Positions 15,001 through 27,000 of a DNA stretch of 64,000 nt are shown in pieces (position 1 is the first letter of the stretch; each line of letters begins with the position of its first letter). Origin of the DNA: Ostrinia nubilalis (Eukaryota > Arthropoda > Insecta > Lepidoptera > Crambidae); contig NC_087117.1 in the NCBI RefSeq assembly GCF_963855985.1, forward strand, positions 4,041,001-4,105,000, read 5' to 3'. The notes under the pieces were generated by a model. It was not told the origin of the DNA and did not search any database. It saw nothing but the letters and a program-made list of their open reading frames with translations. Made by a program: the position numbers and the translations under genes.

Positions 15001-18000
15001 TGTCACATTCGATCTCGTAAAGAAACGCGAGCATAACCCTTTCCACAGCACACTGTGCAACTTTGAGCTTTCTTACGAGGCTTATAGTAGTTCACCTAGA
15101 TGGCTTTGTTAGTTTATTATTGATATTGCCTGTGCACTGAGTGTGAGTTTACATCAAACGCGCTCACACGCGTTTAAAAAATGTATGAAAATTTTAGTTT
15201 TTGAACGTTTCCCGCTAGGGGCGTTGTACAATCCGTCATACATTTAATGTCATTTTTTGATGCGCTCACTAGTGAGCGCGTTTGATGTAAACTCGCACTA
15301 GGCCCTCAATGAAGAATGTTCACTAATTTTGTTTTTTAGCTTTCTGTATTCTCTGTTAAAAATAAAAAATACACGTGAAAGAATTATTTCAATACGTCAA
15401 TCAGTTTCCAAGATATTGAATTTTAAAAGTGCGGGCGGCGGCCAGCCCGCCATTTTATGCGCGTGACGTCATATTACAGTGACTGGCTCATATTTGTATG
15501 GGTGGAATCTTGCAAGCTGAATTAAGACCCACTTCCGGACAACCGATTAAGCTGAAATTTCGCAAACACATGTGATTTGGATGACCATGCAATATTATGA
15601 TGACATGGAGCTGATCTGATGATGGAGCTGGAAGGTGGCCATAGGAACTCTATAATAAAACGACTTAAATCCATCGAGTTTGGGCTCGTTCGTTTTGTAT
15701 TGATGAGTACTTTAATTCTATATAGTAATCAGGGTCTAATGATGGAGCTGGAAGGTAATTCGCAAAAAAACGACACAATCGCATCAAGTTTGGATTTGGT
15801 TAAATTTTAATTTCTGTGATGGGTCTGGGTGTTAATATGTATAATAAGTTTGTATTTACAAAAAAAAAATTATTTAAGTATGTTTATATCCGTTTTCTAG
15901 TGAGCGGACACTGTGAATGTACGTCACGCGGGGTCACGTGACCGTCGGCGGGACTCAATATTTAAGCGAACTTTGAATGCCTATAAAATCATAACAACTG
16001 GGTATTTTTGAATGAAATAAAAACTAATGTATTTGTAAATGTAAAAGCTTAACTGTAACATAGGTTTCAAGTGATTTTGCATACCTAGTAACATTCTCAA
16101 TTCTCGACAATCATCTATAATTCTGTCCCCAGGCAAACGTGGTAGCGCAAACCCGCATAAACTACAACGAACGGCAACTACTACAACTGGTGGCGGAGCA
16201 TTTATTAGCGAGGGGACTATTAGAGTCGGCGGCGACATTGCAGCGGGAGGCGGGGCTGCCGCCGCCCGCCGCCGCCGCGCCCGCGCCGCCGCCGCCGCCG
16301 GTCTACACACCTTCCACGCCGGTGCGGGTGAGTATCGATCGAATACTGTAACAATATCGCATTTATCAATCAATACTACTAGTGCCATCTCGTGGTGTTC
16401 GCCTGCATTACCAAGCCTCCGCGGATCACCGTGCTTATTGCAAGATGTATCCAGTTTAGGAAGTGTTTACGCCGCTCGCCGCTAGATGACACTAGCACAT
16501 TGAGAGTCGATTTCTACACCGCGGTGTCCAGATTTTTTTCCCCTTAAAGACCTTCCGACGATTATGTTGAATATTGTAAGAAGAAAGTAAGCAAGTAAAG
16601 TAATAACCTGAGGTTGCATCCGACTGTGACGTTCTTTAGGGGAATCGCAGATTGGGACTTCCGAAGGCGCATTACGAATATTTGCCCCGCGACTCGGCGT
16701 CTGTCTCCAACGTCCTGATTGGAATTGGTTGACGGACGGAGCACGCACGCATTATTTTTGTATATTGCGCTGGTACTGCGAAGTAAAAGTACACTTTTTG
16801 CTACACCCTGGCCTTCTTATTTGGACCCTGCACCTCAAGCTTGTCAGCCGAGACATTCACACATTTTATAATACTTAATTTCGTCCAATGACCCCAGCGT
16901 CACTAGGTCTGCTATGGACAAAATGAGGAAGATTTGGGGTAACAGAAACATTACCAAAGCCACGAAAACCAGGCTCGTTTATTGCCTAATATTCCCCATT
17001 TTCCTCTATGCGTCGGAAACATAGACTCTTCGTGAAACCGATAGGAAGAAGATTGACGCATTGGAGATGTGGTGCTGGAGACGGATGCTGGGAATATCGT
17101 GGACCGAGTTTCGTACCAATGAATCCATATTAAAAGAACTCGGCATCAGACAGCGCCTATCAACCACGGTTCAGTCACGCATTTTAACCTTCTTCGGCCA
17201 TGTATCTCGGCGCAGTAATGACTCCATAGAGCGTCTCGTAGTGCAGGGAAAAGTTGAGGGCACCAGACCACGTGGTAGATCACCAATGAGATGGACGGAC
17301 CAGATCAAGGCCGCAACTAAGTGCTCGGTTAGCGAAAGTACCCGGAAAGCTGCAGTCCGCGAGGAATGGCGCCGTATGACGAGGAACATCACTCTGAATC
17401 GTGATTCAAAATGATGACCACGATCACTCTGACAAGAGTGTACCGACTGAGAAGAAGACCCCAAGCTACCCATACTTACCGCTCGCGCGTAATTTTATTG
17501 CTGTCGCAACTGTGCAACGGGCGGCCGCAGTGAGTGTGCGAGCTAGGGTTTTTGATTTCTCGACCTATTTTTTTTCTCGAGTTTCGGGAATTCTCGAGGC
17601 CAAAGTCTCGAGTTTTCTCGGGTCTCGAGTCTTTTAATTAAAACTGTTGAAATCGGTTGAAATTTAATAAAAACACAGGTTTATTTAATTAAATATACCT
17701 ACTTTCATTGCACAACAATCAATATTAGAATTTAGTACCACTTATTTTGGTAAGGAAAGAAACAAAACATAAAATCTTCTTTCATAATTAATATTAACTA
17801 ATAATCACAACAAAAGTCATAAAGTCGCGTGTACTTTAATGATAAATAACAATAAAAATCTGTTTCTATCACCGCTTGAATCACTTTTTTTCTAAAAAAC
17901 ACAAGTCCAAATAGAAAAATTACGATACATAGTTTTTTTTTATAAACAAAATAATATTTTTAATAAATTTCTTTTTTTTTTTAATGCATAACAAGGCAGT

Positions 18001-21000
18001 TATTTGACCACAATCGCACCTGATGTTAAGTGGAAAAGATAACGACTTGAATAAACTTTACGAGGAGGCACGAGTACCTAACCTAACAGACAGTTAACAA
18101 ATTTTTCAGTCTTTAAATTAGTCAGAGTTAAACATACTTAATAAATAGATATATGTAGCATCTCGTTGGTGAACATTATTACCACGTTATTACTTAGTTT
18201 CGATTGAAAATGAAAAATGAAAATGATATATTTTATTCAGCGACACAAAACAGCATCAAAAATATGAAACAAAAGTAAAACTAAATAGAGCAGGTAATGT
18301 TGATAAATTGAGATCATTACTTGCATTGCAAATCAAATCAGTTAAAAAAAGAGAGATTAGGCCAGTCTAAAAGCAACGTTAACCTATGAAATAAAAAAAC
18401 TTACTTTTGTCTAAGAAAATAGGCTTTCAATAATATTAAAGCTTCAAATTGGAAACTCGAGAATTCTCGAGCTCCGGTAATTTTTTTTCTCGTCTCGAAT
18501 GAAGCCAAATTTCTCGAGTTTTCTCGAGTTCGAGAAAGCTCGAGCAGAAACCCTAGTGCGAGCCGACCCTTTTCCTTTGAGACCCATGCAAAGAGAAAGG
18601 GTTGGTTAGAAAATCTTCCATATCATTCGTTTCAGCCAAATGACGTCCACTGGTGGATAAAGGCCTCACTCAATGATTTCCACAACCGTCGATCCATCTA
18701 GTAGGAGGCCTGCCCAAGCCCACATTACATTTTCCAGTTCGTGATTAGATGCTCTTATCTAAGCCCGGTTTCCATCAAGCGGAGCAGAGGACAGTTTTGA
18801 ATAATCAATCAGATTTCCAATCCACTTCTCCGCTCCGCGCCGCGCTGTCAAAGTCTATAAACTTTAAAGAAAGAAACATTTATTACGATGAACATCACTT
18901 AAGTTACTATCACCACAGAATAATAATAAGTACTACGTACAGAAGTTTTACTTTGCGAAGGTATTTAAAAAAATGTATGCTCAATGTCATTAACAATATG
19001 GTGTAATTTAGCCTGTCTCAAGAGTCAAGCACCATTTTGTTGACAAACGTCAGTGATCGGCACTGCGCCGAAGCTATAGGGCTGACTTCGGTAAAATGAT
19101 GTGACGTGAGGTGCCAAACTGCGGAAAATGGCGGAGGAACTACATGATTTAGCATGAATTATCATGAATAATATTAACTACTTATTTACCTCTCAGTGTC
19201 TTGAGGCAACTTAAAAAAGTACATTCTGTGTTTTTATTATTATTTAGGCAGTTAAATACTGCACAGTATTTCGTACACCATTTTCTTTATTTTCTTCCAT
19301 CATACACAAGAATACGCGTGCGTGAGTCAATGTTCGCTCGTATGTGAGGCCTTGTCGAATAGTATTCTGTAGGTGGGCCATCGTGCGTGTTTTGTTTTCG
19401 ATGTAAACTCGCGGAGATGAACAGGCCTGCTATCACTAGTTATAAGGACAAAGAAGGCATACGAAAAAAAAAAGACAGAAATAGCACATAAATATTACAA
19501 GGAAGCAAAAAGTGAACTGAGCAGTGCTACCCTGTCGCAACAGCGATGCCTATCGCAATGGGACTCCACTCACTCACTTCTACGCTCCGCTTCGCTTTGG
19601 TGGAAACCGGGCCTTATCCCCTTAATCTCCTATAGGCATCGATACTAAACTATCTTTATCCCGCAGCCTCGCCTGTCAGCGTCACGAGCGAGCAGCACGG
19701 GCTCCCTGCACCGAGACAGCTTAGATTTAAACCACCACCACGACGAGAGCAGTCCGCAGCCGCACGTCATCAAGTTGAGGTATTCATCGTACACTATACG
19801 TCCATCTTCATCGTACGCGTACCCATAGAGATATACAGAGATGCCAACTAATGGCCTATTCAAACCTGAGCGATATTCGCTGCCGCTGTGGGTAGAAGTA
19901 CATACCACGCGGGTTTCGCTCAGGTATTTAGTATCAAGTACCGCGGTTAGAGCGACCTGACGGTAGCGAATACCGCTTAGGTCTGAACAGTATTATTACC
20001 GCATACCCACTGGGCTTTCTCTGCCGCAGACGGTAGCGAATACCGCTTAGGTCTGAATAGGCCTTAATGCGCTGAGTTCGAAACTCAGTGTCGTATTAGA
20101 AATTCACACACGCAAAGTAATCAAAATATGTACTCATTATCCAACACAAGCTACGTAAACTGTTTACATTATGACGTCGCTGCTGTCATGAGCAATGTGT
20201 TCTGTTTTTGGGCACATTGCTGCGACACTGGCCCCGCCCCCTTGTCACATCTCCCTTTAGTTTCTGTGATCTGTGGGCGTACCCAGCTTCTGGCCTAAGG
20301 GGCAAGTCATATCCAGCGCTGGGCATAGAGGGGGGCAAGTCAGATTTTTTAGGTGCCCATGTTTATCATCATCATCATCATTTCAGCCACAGGACGTCCA
20401 GTGCTGAACATAGGCCTCCCCCAATGATTTCCATGTTGATCGGTTGGTAGCAGCCTGCATCCAGCGCCTTCCTGCGTATATCGTATACTTTTATATCGAC
20501 TTGTATTTTTTTAAGTCTCCAAACATTATCACTAACGACGTCCATTGCTGGACAAAGGCCTTCCAAAGATTTCCACAAAGATTATCTAAAATGTGAATCT
20601 TTGAAAGCTGATTAATATTTCATCCGTTTTATTATAGTTTATTATTTATCTTAATGTTGTCTCAATCTACACACAAACTTTTATAGAAATTAAATTTTAC
20701 GTTCCCAAAAACCGTAAAAATGTTAATATGTTTATGCAATGATCTTTTTAGAAGCACTATAATCCATATGCCTGAAAAGAACATTTTTCTATGATAAAAG
20801 TGCTCATTACATGCACCTGCCAGTTCAAGTCCCGTCATAGGGTTCAACCATTTCAGTCAGACTATAGACTTTTAGTCGGCCGATAGTTGAGCCCGATTCT
20901 AATTTGTATGAAGAATCGGCCGATACCAATGTGCGCACTTCCATACTTGTTCATATTAATTAACAGCCCGACCCAACTATTGGCCGACAAAAAATCTGTA

Positions 21001-24000
21001 GTCTGCGGATGATGGTTACTTGGGTATTGTTTATACTTCAAGTAAGTTAAGAACTTCAAATAATGTAAAGCAGAGTCTACACCAACAGGAAACTTCAGAG
21101 CCAAACGCCAGCGCTGTCAACGCCCATATCATCGGCGTCAGAACACAAGCGCTCGCTGCAGAAGCAAATGAGCGTGGCCACAGACACCACGCAGAGCCAG
21201 CACCGCATCACGCTGCACAGCATCATCACCGAGTACCTTTACAACCAGCACGCGCTGTGCAAGAACCCCGTCGTCACTTGCCCGCAGTTCAACCTGTTCC
21301 AGTGAGTACATACGGGATTATTCCCACCTCTCGTTTCCACCGCTGCAACCCCTGTGTAGCCAGGATCTACAGCTTGACCTGGGGGTCATACTCAGCTTCT
21401 GGACTGAGGGGAGTCACGCAGCTTCTAATCTAAGGGGTAGTCACCCAGCTAATGGTCTAGGGGGGTCATAGCTAGCTTCTGTACTGGGGGAAAGTCATAC
21501 CCAGCTTCTGGCCTGGGGGGGAGTAACCCAACTTATGGTCTGGAGGGGAGTCATCCAGCTTCTGGGGGGTTGTCATACCTAGCTTCTGGTCTGGGTGGAG
21601 AGGTAAGTCATTCCCAACTTCTGGCCTGGGGGGGAATCATTCCCAACTTTCTGGCCTGGAAAGGGGGGGAGTCATACCCAGCTACTGGCCTCCTGGGGGG
21701 GAATCCTTCAGCCTCTGGTCTGGGGAGAGTCGCTTCTATCCTAAGGGGTAGGGGAGGCTAAAGGGGCGTCAGAACACAAGCGCTCGCTCCAGAAGCAAAT
21801 GAGCGTGGCCACAGACACCACGCAGAGCCAGCACCGCATCACGCTGCACAGCATCATCACCGAGTACCTTTACAACCAGCACGCGCTGTGCAAGAACCCC
21901 GTCGTCACTTGCCCGCAGTTCAATCTGTTCCAGTGAGTACATAATCAATATCTTTGGACTTTTTAGGGGGGAGAGGCAAGTGACACCCAGCTTCTGGCCT
22001 AGGGAGGGGTCAAACCAGGTTAGGTGGGGAGTCACCCAGCTTCTGGGGCGAGTCACCCATCTTCTGGGGGGAGTCACCCATCAGCTTTTGGGGCGAGTCA
22101 CGCATCTTCTGGGGCGAGTCACACATCTTCTGGGAGGGAGTCACCCATCTTCTGGGGGGGAGTCACCCATCTTCTGGGGCGAGTCACCTATCTTCTGGGG
22201 GGAGTCACCGATCTTCTGGGGGGGAGTCACCTAGCTTCTGGGGGGAGTCACCCAGCTTCTGAGGGGGAGTCACCCAGTTAATGGTCTGGGGGTAGGGGTC
22301 ATATCTAGCTTCTGGGCTAAAGGGGCGTCAGAACACAAGCGCTCGCTGCAGAAGCAAATGAGCGTGGCCACAGACACCACGCAGAGCCAGCACCGCATCA
22401 CGCTGCACAGCATCATCACCGAGTACCTTTACAACCAGCACGCGCTGTGCAAGAACCCCGTCGTCACTTGTCCGCAGTTCAACCTGTTCCAGTGAGTATT
22501 TAATAAATATCTTTGGACACTTTAGGGGGGTGAGGCAAGTCATATCCAGCTTCTGGCCTGGGGAGGGGTCATAACCAGGTTAGGTGGAGAGTCACACAGC
22601 TTCTGGGGGGAGTCACCCATCTTCTAGGGGGAGTCACCCATCTTCTGGGGCGAATCACTCATCATCTGGGGCGAATCATCCATCTTCTGGGGCGAGTCAC
22701 CCATCTTCTGGGGGGAGTCACCCATCTTCTGGGGGGAGTCACCCATCTTCTGGGGGGGAGTCACCCATCTTCTGGGGCGAGTCACCTATCTTCTGGGGGG
22801 GTCACCCATCTTCTGGGGGGAGTCACCAAGCTTCTGGGGGGAGTCACCCAGCTTCTGGGGGGAATCACCCAGCTTCTGGAGGGGAGTCACTCAGCTTCTA
22901 GGGCGAGTCACCTATCTTCTGGGGGGAGTCACCCAGCTTCTGGGGTGAGTCACCCATCTTCTGGGGGGGAGTCACCCATCTTCTGTCACCCAGCTTTGGT
23001 CTGGGGGGGAAGTCATACCCAGCTTCTGGCCTAAGGGGGGAGGTAAGTCACAGATTCTAGGGTAGAGGGGCGTCTGAATACAAGCGTTCCCTCCAGAAGC
23101 AAATGAGCGTGGCCACAGACACCACGCAGAGCCAGCACCGCATCACGCTGCACAGCATCATCACCGAGTACCTTTACAACCAGCACGCGCTGTGCAAGAA
23201 CCCCGTCGTCACTTGCCCGCAGTTCAACCTGTTCCAGTGAGTACACACATGAGCATATTTTATTTAGCGTCTAGCCTAGGGAAGGGGGCAAGTCGTACCC
23301 AGCTTCTGGGCTATGAGGGGGGCAAGTCGTACCCAGCTTCTGGGCTAGGAGGGGGCAAGTCGTACCCAGCTTCTGGGCTAAAAGGGGGCAAGTCGTACCC
23401 AGCTTCTGGGCTATGGGGGGGGCAAGTCGTACCCAGCTTCTGGGCTAAAAGGGGGCAAGTCGTACCCAGCTTCTGGGCTAAAAGGGGGCAAGTCGTACCC
23501 AGCTTCTGGACTAGGAGGGGGCAAGTCGTACCCAGCTTCTGGGCTAAAAGGGGGCAAGTCGTACCCAGCTTCTGGGCTAAAAGGGGGCAAGTCGTACCCA
23601 GCTTCTGGACTAGGAGGGGGCAAGTCGTACCCAGCTTCTGGGCTATGGGGGGGGGGCAAGTCGTACCCAGCTTCTGGGCTAGGACGGGGCAAGTCGTACC
23701 CAGCTTCTGGGCTATGGGGGGGGGGCAAGTCGTACCCAGCTTCTGGGCTATGCGGGGGGGGGGCAAGTCGTACCCAGCTTCTGGGCTAAAAGGGGGCAAG
23801 TCGTACCCAGCTTCTGGGCTAGGAGGGGGGCAAGCCGTACCCAGCTTCTGGGCTAGGAGGGGGGCAAGACGTACCCAGCTTCTGGGCTAGGAGGGGGCAA
23901 GTCGTACCCAGCTTCTGGGCTAAAAGGGGGCAAGTCATACCCAGCTTCTGGACTAGGAGGGGGGCAAGACGAACCCAGCTTCTGGACTAGGAGGGGGGCA

Positions 24001-27000
24001 AGTCGTACCCAGCTTCTGGGCTATGAGGGGGGCAAGTCGTACCCAGCTTCTGGGCTAAAAAGGGGCAAATCGTACCCAGCTTCTGGGCTAGGAGGGGGGC
24101 AAGACGTACCCAGCTTCTGGGCTATGAGGGGGGCAAGTCGTACCCAGCTTCTGGGCTAGGAGGGGGCAAGTCGTACCCTGCTTCTGGGCTAGGAGGGGGG
24201 CAAGACGTACCCAGCTTCTGGACTAGGAGGGGGGCAAGTCGTACCCAGCTTCTGGACTAGGAGGGGGGCAAGTCGTACCCAGCTTCTGGACTAGGAGGGG
24301 GGCAAGTCGTACCCAGCTTCTGGACTAGGAGGGGTAAGTCGTACCCAGCTTCTGGGCTAGAGGGGTGTCGGAGCAAAACTACAAGAAGTTTAACGTTGTG
24401 CATTTTTGTAATCTTACGTAAGATCAAGACTCCCTCCCACTCCCTTGTAAGAAAAAATAAGACATGTTCGAACCCCTCCCTCCCTAAATCGTCTTACTTA
24501 ATAAATGATTGGCCCCTAAACAGCTTGCGGAATGCGGAAATCAACTTCTGCAAGTTTTACTAGTCTAAACCTCGCTTTAGAGATTACATTCTTTCTTTCA
24601 CAAACTTACAAACATTTATCATCATCATTTCAGCCATAGGACGTCTACTGCTGAACATAGGCCTCCCAGAATGCTTTCTCTTTATAATGTTAACTTGAAA
24701 CTGTTTGTATTCCAGACCACACAAGTGCCCCGATCCTCGTTCGACGTGGTCGGTGCTATCCGGCGGTTGCGCTGCTAGCGTCTGCGCGAGAGTCTCGAGA
24801 AGGTATGTTTTTGCTCAAATGTTTTTGGAAATATTCTTCGCAAATTATAAAACTTTTCAAATATTTGTTGAATAGTTTTTGCAAAGACAGTTGAATAAAT
24901 AATAAATAAATATCCTTGGCCATTTTACACTACATTTCTAGTCCCAAACTAAGCAAAGCTTGTACTATAGGACGTGTAAAAGTGCTTAAAGAGGATTTAG
25001 GACGCTATTTGGATCAAATATGTAATTGCTCAATAATGAATAATAAATAAATAAATAAAAATAAATAAATATTAAATGCCTACTTGCATAAATAAATGAG
25101 ATTTAATTTATTTGCATATAGGTACATATTTATGTCTATGACAGTTAATCGCTCGTATTGCGAAAAGTATATTTATTCCCCGATGCAAAAAGACGGGAGT
25201 AATAATATGTTTGTTCGCTATGTGACTGTGTCTGTGGCATGGCACCGTATCTCCTTAAGGTCCGGTTTCCAAAGCGGAATGGAGCAGAGATGTGTGTGAA
25301 TCATTAATTATTTTCACTTCTCGTCTTCGCTCTGATTTGATGGAAACGAGCCTAAAGGGTGAACCCATTTGAATGCATTTTACACGTACACTTCCTTGCA
25401 GAGAACTTGGCTACACGAGCGGCTGCCGTCGCGCGGACGCACGCCTCGTGCACTCGCACTTTGCGCCCGTGCGCACGCTGCGGCTACAAGACGACGATGC
25501 TTACTTCACGCACACTATATTCCACGTGAGTACATAGATTTTACTAATATCAGGCCTGTTCATCACCGAGTAAAGCCTGGTCCGTGAGCACGTAGAATTT
25601 TGTCCAATGACCCCAAGCTGCCCATCCTTATCGCTCGCGCGTAATTATGTTGCTGTCGCGCTCGCGCACTCACTGCGGGCGCCCGTCGCACAGTCGCGAC
25701 AGCAATATAATTACGCGCGAGCGATAAGGATGGGTACCTTGGGGTCATTGGACAAAATTCTACGTGCTCACGGACCAGGCTTTAGGCATCGAAAACAAAA
25801 CACGCGCGGCGTACCCGACGAAAGTCTTCATTCATCATCGTCATCATCTCAACCACAGGAGCACGCTGCGGCTACAAGACGATGACGCCTACTTCACGCA
25901 CACTATCTTCCACGTGAGTAGATAATAATAATCGTTAGTTTCTTTCAGCCACAGGACGTCCACTGCTGAACATAGGCCTCCTCCAATGATTTCAACATCG
26001 TACGGTTGGTAGCGGCCTGCATCCAGCGCCTTCCTGCTACCTTCCTATCAGCTCTACGAGCTACTTGACCCGCCCAATGCTCGCGGTAGTTTTAGTGTCT
26101 GGTGGATTTTTCTAGTGGTAACGTCGGAATTCAACCACTAGCACTATTTTCATACTTACAGGAAATACGTTGAACGCAAAGTTTGTGTTGCAACAAGCTA
26201 GCTAAAGTTTTTGAAAAAGCATTGCATACAAGGATCTATAAATTTCTCGAAAAATACAACATTTTAACTAATAAACAAAATGAATTTCGTAAGGGTAAAT
26301 CCACTACGCTTGCAACTTTTAACTTAATAAAAAACGTAACAGAGTGTTTTGATAAAGGTATAGATGCTACAGCTATATTTTTTGACATGAGCAAGGCATT
26401 TGACTTTGTTTCTCATGAAATTCTCCAGCAATAATGCGACAAATATGGTTTAAGAGGAACGGCACTTAATTGGCTTAAATTTTATCTTCATAATCGCCGC
26501 CAATACGTACAAGTCAAATCTTTAAATACTCGCAAAGAAGAAACAAATTCAAAATCCATAGTTTCTGTGAACAATGTTCCACAGGGAAATATCTTGGGGC
26601 CACTATTATTTATAATCTATATAAATGACTTGCCGTTTTGTTGCAGCCAACGCAACATCAGCTGTTAGCGGCGACGTCCTCGGGCGACATTCGGATATTC
26701 AACCTGTTCAGCGGCGTCGAGGAGAGTTCATACCAAGTGCACGACACTCTGCACGCATATATTTGTCACATGCAGGTCAGTAAGAGGGAGGTTCATAATT
26801 GGGGCATTGTATTTAAAGTACTTAGGCCCAGTTTTTTGATTCATAGTTAAAATAACAAATTGTTACATTTTGGTACCAATATTAACATTTTATGTAAACA
26901 AATAGTTAAAAAATGTACTAAAAGTCAAGCTAATCATTGTTCGAAAAACTTTTTTTTCTGATATTTAACCACTTGTCATTTGACATCTGTCAAATTTGAC

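Noticed and set aside
23192..23890. Long open frames on both strands in the G-rich minisatellite
   Set aside because: Open only because the 32-base repeat lacks stops in several frames; the translation is a simple repeat.
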